A DNA stretch of 30,459 nt from a virus. The DNA is taken from positions 1-30,459 of IMG/VR virus record IMGVR_UViG_3300022072_000084; one strand, written 5' to 3'. The position numbers were made by a program, and so were the translations under genes. Each line of letters starts with the position of its first letter. Positions within the stretch are counted from its first letter, which is position 1. Below are positions 1-7,645 of the stretch, piece after piece. Below the pieces are notes generated by a model that worked only from the letters and a program-made list of their open reading frames with translations, had not been told where the DNA came from and made no database searches.

Positions 1-86
1 ATAATAGCCCCCTTTTGTTATAGAGACTTATCGGTTGTAATATATATATACATTAACATTATTATTTTCTTTAGTTTAATAGACTT

Positions 87-116
87 TTGATATGTTTCGA
101 CTTGTATCGATATAAT
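87..116 (+). promoter_or_regulatory. Sigma-70-like promoter for the rightward gene pair
   Basis: A TTGATA hexamer at 87-92 and a perfect TATAAT at 111-116 are separated by 18 bases, a near-consensus arrangement. An 8-base palindrome TATCGATA at 105-112 overlaps the -10 box and could bind a regulator. Transcription would begin near 123, only about 13 bases before the ATG at 136, which has no clear ribosome binding site, so translation of the first gene may be weak or nearly leaderless. Confidence 0.6.
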
Positions 117-135
117 TATTAGATACACTTGTTAT

Positions 136-351
136 ATGAAAGATCCCGAACTTTATACATTTCCCCCAAAACCGGAAAAAGAACCGGATAATCAGAAATT
201 AACTGAGTTTATATCAAAAGAGGTTTCAATAATTTGTTACGCATATATCGAAAAAACAGGAAATAAACCTCCCCAAAATTTTATAAATAATATGATTTTC
301 ATGCTTCATAATGCTTATAATAAAAAAGAATTAATGGAGCATCATCAATGA
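136..351 (+). CDS. Small hypothetical protein (71 aa) upstream of the nuclease
   Basis: I do not recognise this protein. It is 71 residues long, with a Pro/Lys/Glu-rich first 20 residues followed by a likely helical segment containing Ile, Tyr and Phe. No signal peptide or metal-binding motif is visible. It starts 20 bases after a good promoter -10 box, has no obvious Shine-Dalgarno site, and its stop overlaps the start of the VRR-NUC gene in an ATGA junction, so the two are translationally coupled. The coupling supports it being a real gene and suggests a function tied to the nuclease, but the role is unknown. Confidence 0.6.
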   Translation: MKDPELYTFPPKPEKEPDNQKLTEFISKEVSIICYAYIEKTGNKPPQNFINNMIFMLHNAYNKKELMEHHQ

Positions 352-707
352 ACAGTGAACACGAAGAGCAATGTATTATTTTCGAATGGTCTAAATTTAT
401 GAAAGGGAAATACCCCCAATTGAATTTCATGTTTTCAACTTTAAACGGTATTAGGTTAACGATAGGGCAAGCAAAAAAAGCCAAGAGATCCGGAAATAAA
501 AAAGGCATTTCTGACATTTGCCTCCCTTGGAATAATGGGAAATATTATGGCCTTTGGATAGAATTAAAAGCAAGCAAAGGCAAACCAACAAAAGAACAAA
601 AAGAATTCATAGAATTTATGAACGATCAAGGTCATTATGCTGCCGTTGTTGTTGGAAGTACAAACGCAATAAAAATAATAAAACAATATTTAGAAAATGA
701 ACTTTAA
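348..707 (+). CDS. VRR-NUC domain nuclease
   Basis: The 119-residue protein is a stand-alone VRR-NUC domain of the PD-(D/E)XK superfamily, typical of phage replication or recombination regions and thought to cut branched or flap DNA. Visible features in order are an N-terminal Glu/Gln helix (EHEEQ, residues 4-8), a Gly/Lys-rich stretch leading to the catalytic Asp at 56 in GISDICLP, then the ELK triad portion at 72-74 in WIELKASKGKP, then a Gln-containing helix near 84 (KEQKEF). The length matches single-domain phage members. It overlaps the preceding gene by 4 bases and is followed by a rightward terminator at 772-815. It is separated from the other DNA-processing genes, which run the opposite way. 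The fold is confidently recognised; the exact substrate is not. Confidence 0.88.
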   Translation: MNSEHEEQCIIFEWSKFMKGKYPQLNFMFSTLNGIRLTIGQAKKAKRSGNKKGISDICLPWNNGKYYGLWIELKASKGKPTKEQKEFIEFMNDQGHYAAVVVGSTNAIKIIKQYLENEL

Positions 708-731
708 ATTTTAATGATTATAGTTTAAAGT

Positions 732-757
732 GTCGAAGTCCGTCCTTGGACTCCGAC
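732..757. repeat. Imperfect hairpin between convergent genes
   Basis: GTCGAAGTCC at 732-741 and GGACTCCGAC at 748-757 form a 10-base stem with one A/C mismatch and a 6-base loop. It lies 25 bases after the VRR-NUC stop and upstream of the terminator at 772. No T tract follows on either strand, so it is not itself a standard terminator. It could protect the 3' end of the mRNA. Confidence 0.5.
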
Positions 758-771
758 TATGGAGAGAACGA

Positions 772-815
772 GGCTTGCCCCTAGTGAAAAAAAGCAAGCC
801 TTTTCTTTTTCTTCT
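772..815 (+). terminator. Rho-independent terminator of the rightward pair
   Basis: GGCTTGC at 772-778 pairs perfectly with GCAAGCC at 794-800 and is followed by a T-rich run, TTTTCTTTTTCTTCTTT, read rightward. The right arm and tail lie inside the last codons of the leftward peptidase gene, whose stop is at 781-783. On the minus strand the hairpin is not followed by T residues, so termination is expected only for the rightward transcript. Confidence 0.75.
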
Positions 816-1206
816 TTAATATTCCGTATTTTTTATGTATTTGTAAATGGCAATGCGGCCCATTTCCGTTAGTATGCCAAAAAGCGAGCCTTTTAACTCC
901 GCTATTTGATAAATAATGATATTTTTTATATTCTTCTTTTGAATTAATATAATTTATTATGTCTGAAACAATAAAAGGATCTATTCCTTTTGTTCTCCAA
1001 TCTAGTGCAATATGCAATTGGTGAGCATCAGATACACGATTTAATTTCTTATCAATTTTATTATTTGAAACTGTGCTAGTGATAACAATATCAATATCAT
1101 GTTTTTCTTTTGCATAATTCGCCAGATCCGCATAAATCATTATTAATGTTAAATGAAGTGTCAAAAACATTTTTTCATCTTCTTTGTGTTTAAAGTGTAA
1201 GTTCAT
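781..1206 (-). CDS. M15-type peptidase, candidate endolysin
   Basis: This 141-residue protein carries the zinc-ligand pattern of the M15/VanY-like D-Ala or L-Ala-D-Glu peptidases: His62 and Asp69 seven residues apart in the segment following RVSDAHQL, an Arg at 71, and a C-terminal GPHCHLQIH with His118 and His120 as the last ligand and catalytic neighbour. Such phage proteins cleave the peptide stems of peptidoglycan and act as endolysins. It is the last gene of the late leftward operon, directly after the tail genes, where lysins commonly sit. The N-terminus lacks a signal peptide, so release would need a holin. The C-terminus is a Lys-rich tail (ILKKKKKRLAFFH) encoded across the terminator of the opposing gene. 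The expected Gly of HxxGxAxD is replaced by His65, so the family call is good but not certain. Confidence 0.7.
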   Translation of the reverse strand: MNLHFKHKEDEKMFLTLHLTLIMIYADLANYAKEKHDIDIVITSTVSNNKIDKKLNRVSDAHQLHIALDWRTKGIDPFIVSDIINYINSKEEYKKYHYLSNSGVKRLAFWHTNGNGPHCHLQIHKKYGILKKKKKRLAFFH

Positions 1207-1207
1207 A

Positions 1208-1918
1208 TTAAGCCGGTTCCGATCCCTCTGCTCCTGTAGCTGTTACAAGAAAATTAAAAGTTAAGTGCCCACGCCCACCCGATCCGGCAACGCTTGAAAC
1301 TACTTGGCCACCGGTTAGATAGCCACCGCCACCACCACCGCCGCCAAAGCCCGAGCCACCGTCAGCGCTTGCCGATGCACCACCACCACCACCACCGGCA
1401 CTCCATAATCCACCGGTACCGCCTGATTCATCAAGGATCGCGGCAACATTTCCACCATTGGCATTTTTTCCACCGGCCCCACCGCTTATTGATCCTGTAG
1501 TTACGACTGTAATATTTGTATCATTTGCAGTTGTAAAAGCTCCGGCAGCGCCTCCGGCTGTAGTCGTTCCGTTAACGCCTCCCCCTGCTCTTGCGTAACC
1601 TGTCCCGATTTCTATCCCTGAGTAAGTCCCTGGAACTTCCTCAGTCCCTCCAGATCCAACTTTTATAGTATATGTTTGAGTGGGTACGACTGTAATACTT
1701 GCTTTAAAGTAAGCGCCACCGCCGCCACCGCCGCCACCAAAACCGGCAACATTATCAAAAGAACCACCACCGCCGCCGCCCCATGCGTCCATAGTTATTG
1801 CGTATGGATCGCCTAGTCCTGTAGCGTCCGGAGCTGTCCAAGTGTAAGTTCCTGATGTACTAATTGTATGTTGAACTAGTGAAGATGGTTTAGATGGTAA
1901 ATAAAAATTTCCGGCCAT
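1208..1918 (-). CDS. Glycine-rich tail tip or adhesin protein
   Basis: The 236-residue protein has at least five poly-glycine runs (for example GGGGGG near residues 48-53 and 62-69) between short beta segments, closely resembling the Gly-rich domain of phage receptor-binding adhesins, where polyglycine type II helices pack into a lattice with variable loops between. The first 30 residues (up to the TWTAP segment) look like a conserved attachment part. Its position after the tail hub and the coiled-coil linker protein and before the lysin suggests a distal tail location. Variable loops between glycine runs would set receptor specificity; that is inferred from the T4-like adhesin analogy. No chaperone-like gene is adjacent. 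The receptor is not predictable. Confidence 0.75.
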   Translation of the reverse strand: MAGNFYLPSKPSSLVQHTISTSGTYTWTAPDATGLGDPYAITMDAWGGGGGGSFDNVAGFGGGGGGGGAYFKASITVVPTQTYTIKVGSGGTEEVPGTYSGIEIGTGYARAGGGVNGTTTAGGAAGAFTTANDTNITVVTTGSISGGAGGKNANGGNVAAILDESGGTGGLWSAGGGGGGASASADGGSGFGGGGGGGGYLTGGQVVSSVAGSGGRGHLTFNFLVTATGAEGSEPA

Positions 1919-1928
1919 GATATTTCCT

Positions 1929-2462
1929 TTAAGCTATGTCGCCATAAACTGTAATTAAAAAAGAACCTTGAGTGTCTTTCTTCGATGTTATATTAACTCT
2001 TAACAATTCATCTTGGAGAACGTCCTCGCCTCCAGTTAAAAAGGTTACGTTTGGAGATTCCGATCCTGTGGCATTTGTTCCGTCAGCGATTTCCGGTTGA
2101 ATTGCCAAAAGAGTGAACCAGTTAACGCCGTTATCTGTTGATTTTTGAAGATCTATTTTTAAAGCTCCGTCAGCGGTTGACGTTGGACTTGATGATCCAT
2201 TTAGTAATGTTATTTTACATTCTGTTAAGATAAGATCTGATGGCGCTCTAAAAGTTCCGACTTGTACTAGCTCCTCGGCTAGATAGTCATTGATATAACC
2301 CATTAACTCAAAGTTAAAAACCTCGACTTTTCCGGCCCCACCTTCAAGGCCATTTATTCTTGTTTCGTGATCGTCAAAATTATCTTTAGTTATTTGAAAA
2401 AGTCTTTTCTTTACTGCTTTTCCTACACTGATTAAACTATCTGGAATCGATTCAAAGGCCAT
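1929..2462 (-). CDS. Probable tail fibre or adaptor protein (177 aa)
   Basis: I do not recognise a named family. The first 45 residues contain a short helical segment (KDNFDDHETRINGLEGG) that looks like a trimeric coiled coil, followed by a beta-rich domain of Thr, Ser and alternating hydrophobics ending in FLITVYGDIA. This organisation, and placement directly between the 848-residue hub protein and the Gly-rich adhesin, suggests a trimeric linker or fibre attached to the tail tip. The gene begins 4 bases after the hub stop and is followed closely by the adhesin gene, so all three are likely co-translated. Function is inferred from context only. Confidence 0.6.
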   Translation of the reverse strand: MAFESIPDSLISVGKAVKKRLFQITKDNFDDHETRINGLEGGAGKVEVFNFELMGYINDYLAEELVQVGTFRAPSDLILTECKITLLNGSSSPTSTADGALKIDLQKSTDNGVNWFTLLAIQPEIADGTNATGSESPNVTFLTGGEDVLQDELLRVNITSKKDTQGSFLITVYGDIA

Positions 2463-2465
2463 GTT

Positions 2466-5012
2466 TTATCCTATTAAGTTGTTATATATTTGTGAATCAT
2501 CGCTAACATCTGGAGTGAGCGCATCATCATCAACTATATATGAATTTATTATTTTTTCTTCATTTGTTGCAATTGAATAATCGCTTGCATCATCTTCGCA
2601 AATTACTGCAACTCTATTAAAAGAATTTCCCAAGTCGTTTATCTCCAAAGTAACATTTTCTAAATTATTTGTTATCTTGTTAATAATCCCTATTTTTTGA
2701 TTATCTCCATTTCCAAAACGATCATATAATCTGTCTAGCTTTAGATAAATTTTACTGTTCAATTCTTTCAATGCCAAGTCCTGACCACCTTTGATTTTAA
2801 CCGTTGATTGACTTAGCGAGTTATAAAGAGAATATCTTTCTGCTATTTCCTCAACATCAACACTATTAAATAAATGAATATCAATTTCTCGACTAGAAAT
2901 AACGCCTATCATATCACTGACAAACTGATTATCGAATTCGTATAACTCAAAACTTTCACTTGCTGTGAATTTATCAACAAAGTATCTATATTTAGCGTGA
3001 ATTGACTTAACAATTTCGTTTTTCGAATCAATGACAGGATCTCCCCTTAAATCATCGTCCTTTATTGCTTCAAGTCCTGTGGGAATATCACTTGTTAAGG
3101 CAAAATATTTAAAATCGTAATTGCTATCCATTATTAGTGAGCCTAAAACGCTTATATTGAGCAATTCAATGGCTTTCTTTATTGTGCTGTTGTCTTGTCC
3201 TATTCTTCTTGGAAGTGCTATAGAACAAAGAGCCGGAGCATCTAAAGAGGCATCTATAAAAGATTGCTCATTTATATTTGTTAATCCTGCATCACTAGAA
3301 ATCAATTCTTTTATTGCCTCTGGAGCTGTTTTTATCCAAGTTCCGTTTTTTTCCATGCCTAGACAATTTACAGTTACAATTGATCCGTCCTTGATTATGT
3401 TCGGATTTTTATATTTACCTACTCCAGTTATTGAACTAGATGGATAATTTTCTCTTATTCTAACTTCCGTTTCTGTAACTGAAAGAACTTCATAAAAATC
3501 TGGATTCCCCTCGTCTGGAGATTGAATCCAATCCCTAGCACTTATTTCGCCTGTAGGATCTCCAGAAAAAACTCCAATTACATTTGATCCCGATGTGAAA
3601 ATCAAGCTAGATTCAAAAGGTATTATTGGAGCAACATTTTTTTCAAAATCTTCTGATATGTTCAGGATCGCATTAGTGTCAGTGTTCGAAACTGTATAGT
3701 CTCTTGGAGTGAAAGCCTCAACGCCATCAATAAAAACTTGTGAGACTGAATTCTTCGTAACAACATCGCCGATTTCTGGTTTGCTTCCTTGCAAGTTAGA
3801 TCTAAGGACAATAGTGCTTCCACTGACTCTCAATATTCTACTTTCTAGGCCATTTACATTTATTCTATCTGTCGCAACAAATTGCGATGGATCTGCAACA
3901 TTAAACCTATTATTTTGTAATATTTCTGTAATTGTTGTTGAAGGCTCGGTCAGTTTGTGGCCAGCAATATGCCAATTCCGATTCTTTTTTCTGTAATCGA
4001 TTCTAGGTTTTAAAGTTAAGGATTCATTTTGAAAAGATACCGGAAAATTATCATCTAAAACTAAAGTTTCGTTATCAGTAACATTTTCTATTGTTGCCCT
4101 GTATTCGACTCCGTTTTTATTTAGAATTATCTCGTCACCTTGAGAGGCTTCTAATAAAAAATTAGTTCCTATTCCTATAGCCTCTGGATCTCCAGTGTTG
4201 AAGGCTGTTATAGTACCAGTTAAGGGATAGCCATCTAAAATATTATCTACTGGAGTACACTGTAGTTGCTTTACTCTTCCGAATATTTTGCGCTTCGGTT
4301 TGTTTAGATAATTATCTGCAACGCTCCCATCATCTGATGAAAAGTTTTCAGATTGAACATTTACTCTAAGCGTATAAGTTGAATCTTTACACCTTAGACC
4401 TACTCTTGAAGCTGAAAAAGTTTTATTTTTAACTGTACCCTCGAAGATCTTTCTTTTTTCACTCATTGGAAGTTTTTCGTTCCATACCCACAATTTTACG
4501 ACTGCATTTTCCCAGACTAAAACATCGAATATCCTATCAAAATAATAATCAGTGTTCTCAAGTGTCAATGTTGTATTAGCCTCAACAACAATTCCGACTT
4601 GCTCCTCGTCCAATTCTTTTTTTATTGGAGAGTTCGATTTTAAACGTCCGTCATAATTAACTTCCGATCCGTTTTCTAAATCATTAGGCAAGTCAATCGA
4701 TGCTGTGGAGTAAAACATTCTATAAGATAAAATGACTCTGTTTGTTTTTGGCTCTGAATCGTCGCTCATTCTGACAAATAATTCATTGGTATTAGGATTA
4801 TAGAAGTACGTTCCTGGAATCAATGTTTCATTTTCGTATTCTGCTAGATTAACTCCATTTTGAGACACTGTAGAAACAAAATGAGACACTGTTTTTTTAT
4901 ATATAGCTCCACTAACAAGATCAAAAGAAACTAACCTTTGTTTGGGCTCAACATGACAAAGGATAATATCATTCTTTATAGTGTTTTTTGATAAACTTTC
5001 AAAAGTCGCCAT
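2466..5012 (-). CDS. Tail hub / tail tip structural protein (848 aa)
   Basis: This is the largest tail protein after the fibre and the tape measure-linked genes, and it sits where siphophages place the hub or central tip protein. Roughly the first 230 residues look like a DUF2163-like or T5/lambda hub N-terminal beta domain. Two related beta modules with a GT.F....GD.I..........I..V.....L.L pattern occur at about residues 260-330 and 470-540, a module seen in many phage baseplate and tail proteins. The C-terminal third contains helical and beta segments ending in acidic DDD-rich sequence. No peptidase or lysozyme motif is visible. It starts 3 bases after the upstream stop. The assignment rests on size, composition and order; a homology search could change the exact name. 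Confidence 0.65.
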   Translation of the reverse strand: MATFESLSKNTIKNDIILCHVEPKQRLVSFDLVSGAIYKKTVSHFVSTVSQNGVNLAEYENETLIPGTYFYNPNTNELFVRMSDDSEPKTNRVILSYRMFYSTASIDLPNDLENGSEVNYDGRLKSNSPIKKELDEEQVGIVVEANTTLTLENTDYYFDRIFDVLVWENAVVKLWVWNEKLPMSEKRKIFEGTVKNKTFSASRVGLRCKDSTYTLRVNVQSENFSSDDGSVADNYLNKPKRKIFGRVKQLQCTPVDNILDGYPLTGTITAFNTGDPEAIGIGTNFLLEASQGDEIILNKNGVEYRATIENVTDNETLVLDDNFPVSFQNESLTLKPRIDYRKKNRNWHIAGHKLTEPSTTITEILQNNRFNVADPSQFVATDRINVNGLESRILRVSGSTIVLRSNLQGSKPEIGDVVTKNSVSQVFIDGVEAFTPRDYTVSNTDTNAILNISEDFEKNVAPIIPFESSLIFTSGSNVIGVFSGDPTGEISARDWIQSPDEGNPDFYEVLSVTETEVRIRENYPSSSITGVGKYKNPNIIKDGSIVTVNCLGMEKNGTWIKTAPEAIKELISSDAGLTNINEQSFIDASLDAPALCSIALPRRIGQDNSTIKKAIELLNISVLGSLIMDSNYDFKYFALTSDIPTGLEAIKDDDLRGDPVIDSKNEIVKSIHAKYRYFVDKFTASESFELYEFDNQFVSDMIGVISSREIDIHLFNSVDVEEIAERYSLYNSLSQSTVKIKGGQDLALKELNSKIYLKLDRLYDRFGNGDNQKIGIINKITNNLENVTLEINDLGNSFNRVAVICEDDASDYSIATNEEKIINSYIVDDDALTPDVSDDSQIYNNLIG

Positions 5013-5014
5013 TT

Positions 5015-5356
5015 TTACCTTATTTTGTTTTTTTGTTTTATATCTAACTTCAATCTTTCTAATTCTTCTTTAATTTTTAATTCAAAGCGATTATGATCTG
5101 TTTTAGTCCATCTATCTATCAATCTTTCATCTTGTTTTATCTCTAAAATTCTTATTTTTTGATCCAGTAAATTATATCTAAAAGTATGTGATATTAGTTT
5201 CTCGCTCATTGATGCTAATGAAATATTTAATTTATTGACACTAAATTGCATGTGATCTAGGGAATTTCCAAAACTGCTTAAAATAAAAAGGCATACCGCC
5301 ATTAATATCGATGCAATTCCCTTGAATATATTTGATGCTAAATCTTTATTTTCCAT
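5015..5356 (-). CDS. Membrane-anchored coiled-coil protein in the tail cluster
   Basis: The 113-residue protein has a single hydrophobic helix at about residues 11-30 (ASILMAVCLFILSSFG) after a short charged N-terminus, then a long charged helical region rich in Lys, Glu and Leu, including RWTKTDHNRFELK, which is the kind of sequence seen in phage coil-containing or inner-membrane spanin-like proteins. Such a layout fits an inner-membrane protein with its coil in the periplasm, as in an i-spanin, or a virion protein inserted into the membrane during DNA injection. It lies between the secreted-looking fibre-like protein and the hub gene, with tight spacing on both sides. The function is not established; lysis or entry are the two candidates. 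Confidence 0.6.
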   Translation of the reverse strand: MENKDLASNIFKGIASILMAVCLFILSSFGNSLDHMQFSVNKLNISLASMSEKLISHTFRYNLLDQKIRILEIKQDERLIDRWTKTDHNRFELKIKEELERLKLDIKQKNKIR

Positions 5357-5366
5357 TTTTTATCCC

Positions 5367-6038
5367 TTAAAAGTCCGTTGTTACTTCCATTGAATTGTGC
5401 TCAATTATAGTTGCGTGAGCTCTTGATCCGACAATTTCAACATTTGTTTTCGAGATTAGACTGACTGAAACCTGAGTCACGGCCGGTTTAAATGTGAATG
5501 ACTTAACCAAAGTCATTTGAAAGTTATCTTGCTGACTTATGTCGAACTCCGTAGCACTTCCAGTTATCTCAGCTCCCAACGCTGTTAAAAGTGCAACTTT
5601 TGCCTTTTTTCTTATTGTTGTTGTGAAACTTGTTTGTAAAAAATGGACTGAATAAGTTATTGTGTAAAATTTGCTTGTATTCAATCCGGTAAAAGTTAAT
5701 GCTGTTATTTGTCCTGTTGTTGAAAAATTCGCTCCCGAATATACTTTGTATTCGTATTTGTCGTTTGTTGCTCCGGCTGTGGCCCATGCTTTAGATCCTC
5801 CGACAATTGATAAGACTTGCCCTTCCGTTCCGTCAGCTATTTGCGAAATCGTTCCGGTTGATGCTGATAAAAGCCCAGAATAATCTTTTAAAATTACTGA
5901 TCCTGTCCCTGTCGGAGCAATTTCTATATTTTGATTAGATTTTTTTGATGTTATTTTTTCAGCATTTAAAACCGTATCAGCTCCAAAGCATATATTAATC
6001 AAGAATAAAAAACCTATTACGATTATTAATTGTTTCAT
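5367..6038 (-). CDS. Fibre-like protein with an N-terminal signal peptide
   Basis: I place the start at 6038 rather than an upstream ATG at 6086: the 6038 ATG has AGGAA eight bases upstream, avoids a 47-base overlap with the previous gene, and makes residues 1-20 a textbook signal peptide (Lys2, hydrophobic core LIIVIGFLFLINI, then CFGAD). The mature part begins with a Lys/Asn-rich stretch and a TGTGSVILKD motif common in phage tail fibres, then a DGTEGQVLSI motif, and ends in a Thr/Ser-rich beta domain of about 130 residues like those at fibre tips. A cleavable signal peptide in the middle of a tail gene cluster is unusual, because virion proteins normally assemble in the cytoplasm. It might be a lysogenic or late surface protein instead. 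Length 223 residues. Confidence 0.6.
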   Translation of the reverse strand: MKQLIIVIGFLFLINICFGADTVLNAEKITSKKSNQNIEIAPTGTGSVILKDYSGLLSASTGTISQIADGTEGQVLSIVGGSKAWATAGATNDKYEYKVYSGANFSTTGQITALTFTGLNTSKFYTITYSVHFLQTSFTTTIRKKAKVALLTALGAEITGSATEFDISQQDNFQMTLVKSFTFKPAVTQVSVSLISKTNVEIVGSRAHATIIEHNSMEVTTDF

Positions 6039-6039
6039 A

Positions 6040-6432
6040 TTAAAAATTCCTACTTGATTCAACATATCTTTCAATTGATGAATCATAAGTTAATGTTAAT
6101 TTGTCGTACTCTCCAAGAATTGCATCACCATTTAAAACACAACCGTATTGAGCATCATTGTGCTTTATTTCTACTGTGTTCGTGTCGCTAGTCCCTTGTA
6201 AAATTATTAATGCTCCATTGTTCGCGTTAGAATCAAAAGGCGTTAGAGAGCAAATTACTGGCCCTCCAGATCCGGCAAGTTTAAACAGTTGAGAGTTGTC
6301 AGCAAACATTTCTATAGTTCCCGATTCTGTTATTGTCTGGAGTGTTCTTATGGAAACACTTGGCAAGTCAGATCCAACCGGAGGAGATACGCTTGAAAAA
6401 CCATCTGAAAAATTTAGTATTCTAGTTGTCAT
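6040..6432 (-). CDS. Probable virion protein (130 aa)
   Basis: No named family is recognised. The sequence is beta-rich, with many Thr, Ser, Gly and Asp residues and a pattern (SGTIEMFADNSQLFKL, GGPVICSLTPF, TNTVEIKHNDAQYG) that resembles the beta-solenoid or appendage domains in phage tail and decoration proteins. It overlaps the upstream gene by 4 bases and is followed immediately by the signal-peptide protein. Its place between distal tail proteins makes it likely to be a minor tail component. No membrane segment or catalytic motif is visible. Confidence 0.55.
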   Translation of the reverse strand: MTTRILNFSDGFSSVSPPVGSDLPSVSIRTLQTITESGTIEMFADNSQLFKLAGSGGPVICSLTPFDSNANNGALIILQGTSDTNTVEIKHNDAQYGCVLNGDAILGEYDKLTLTYDSSIERYVESSRNF

Positions 6433-6881
6433 TTTATTAAGTCCTGTCTTAAAAGTTCATATATTCTAAAGCAAAATGGAGTTTCTAATCTTTCTTGTGA
6501 TATTTCTGATCTTTCATTAAAAACGCTTTCATAGTCTCTTATCCAACCGATCTGATTTGATTCGCTTTGAGTGTAATCCGCTGCTGTTAGTTCTAGTGTA
6601 TATAATCCGGCCTTAATCGTAAAATCATTAAAATTTAACGCTTTCCATATCCAAGCATTATTGTCTGTAGTTGACAGATCGCTCTTAATATCTGCACTTG
6701 TAAATGATTTCGATGCAATTACGTTATCACCTTTTTTAAAAGATAGGGTAAATGTCCCAAGTGGAGCTCCAATCATTGATATTTTTATTTTTATTGCTGA
6801 GATCGTACAGTTTCTATATGGTACGAATTCAATTTCTTGCTTTAATGTTGTTTTTAATGATTCTGATACAAAAACACTCAT
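6429..6881 (-). CDS. Probable minor tail protein (150 aa)
   Basis: I choose the ATG at 6881 over a GTG at 6890 because the ATG overlaps the previous stop as TAATG, the usual coupling in this operon. The product has a beta-sandwich look, with alternating hydrophobics (AIKIKISMIGAPLGTFTLSFKKGD, spaced with ... AGLYTLELTAADY), similar to small jelly-roll domains on phage tails, and ends in a helical RLETPFCFRIYELLRQ segment. It follows the discoidin-like distal tail protein and precedes another beta-rich protein. No known family is assigned; tail appendage is an inference from context. Confidence 0.55.
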   Translation of the reverse strand: MSVFVSESLKTTLKQEIEFVPYRNCTISAIKIKISMIGAPLGTFTLSFKKGDNVIASKSFTSADIKSDLSTTDNNAWIWKALNFNDFTIKAGLYTLELTAADYTQSESNQIGWIRDYESVFNERSEISQERLETPFCFRIYELLRQDLIK

Positions 6882-7645
6882 TATTTGCACTCTCTTAATG
6901 CTAGTGAAGTGTTAAAATATCCGGAATTAACATTTTCAACTAATAATGGCGAAATAAATCTATACATACCATTATACCTATTATCATTTGATACAATTCC
7001 ATCAACCTCAAGAGGGAAGTAAATAAAACAAGGCTTAACTGTTGTGACATTATCGTAAGCATTTTGTAAAATATCCATTTCCGTTGAGTCCATTATTGAA
7101 TAAGTGACGTTTGTTAGTTCTTTTCTAGTCGTTTTATAGTCAATAAACTCTTGGCCATATCTATTCGTCGATACATTTTTAAGATCTTTATTGGTGAAAG
7201 CCCAATTGTAGCCCACGCCATTAGTTAATATTTTATCAGATTTTCCAATAAACATATTCGCGAGCTCGCAATATCCTAAAGTCGAAGTACAGACTAATCT
7301 CCAATATCTATAACTTTGTTCTGTAAATTCTTTTATACCTATTCCATAAGTAGAATCTAGTTCAATTGTTGTTGTGAAGGCCGGACTCGTAAAATCTGTA
7401 CTTCCATTAGCCTCTAAAGTTAATGAAGTTACACCAAAACCATTTTGCCAGTTAGAAACAATTGCGAATGAATCCACTGCTTCGATCATGCCTAGATCAA
7501 AGATTAAGCTATCACTATCACTTAAAGATCTATACGTTTTAGTTCTTCTATCATCATTTATATTTGAAATTGGATATTGAGCGTTCTCACTTGTAGCGGT
7601 AATAAGTGCCGAATCCACAAAGTTATTTGCTAGAAATTTTATCAT
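6881..7645 (-). CDS. Distal tail protein, discoidin-like N-terminal domain
   Basis: The 254-residue product is encoded directly after the tape measure, the position of the distal tail protein in siphophages. Residues 1-140 resemble a galactose-binding or F5/8-type C fold: a short N-terminal strand, the segment DDRRTKTYRS, LIFDLGMIEAVDSFAIV, and a C-terminal YRYWRLVCTS strand, all typical of this fold, which binds carbohydrate. The remaining part is less clear. The start overlaps the tape measure stop in an ATGA junction, so translation is coupled. Carbohydrate binding would help in host surface contact, but no binding residues can be assigned by eye. Role in the tail is inferred mainly from order. 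Confidence 0.62.
   Translation of the reverse strand: MIKFLANNFVDSALITATSENAQYPISNINDDRRTKTYRSLSDSDSLIFDLGMIEAVDSFAIVSNWQNGFGVTSLTLEANGSTDFTSPAFTTTIELDSTYGIGIKEFTEQSYRYWRLVCTSTLGYCELANMFIGKSDKILTNGVGYNWAFTNKDLKNVSTNRYGQEFIDYKTTRKELTNVTYSIMDSTEMDILQNAYDNVTTVKPCFIYFPLEVDGIVSNDNRYNGMYRFISPLLVENVNSGYFNTSLALRECK

Noticed and set aside
1294-1500. Rightward frame encoding poly-His runs
   Set aside because: It is the antisense of the poly-Gly codons in the adhesin gene; no ribosome binding site or own promoter.
3121-3996. Two rightward frames inside the hub gene
   Set aside because: They are shadows of a well-supported leftward gene with no start signals.
6039-6086. Upstream start for the signal-peptide protein
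   Set aside because: It overlaps the previous gene by 47 bases and hides the signal peptide; the 6038 start has a better ribosome binding site.
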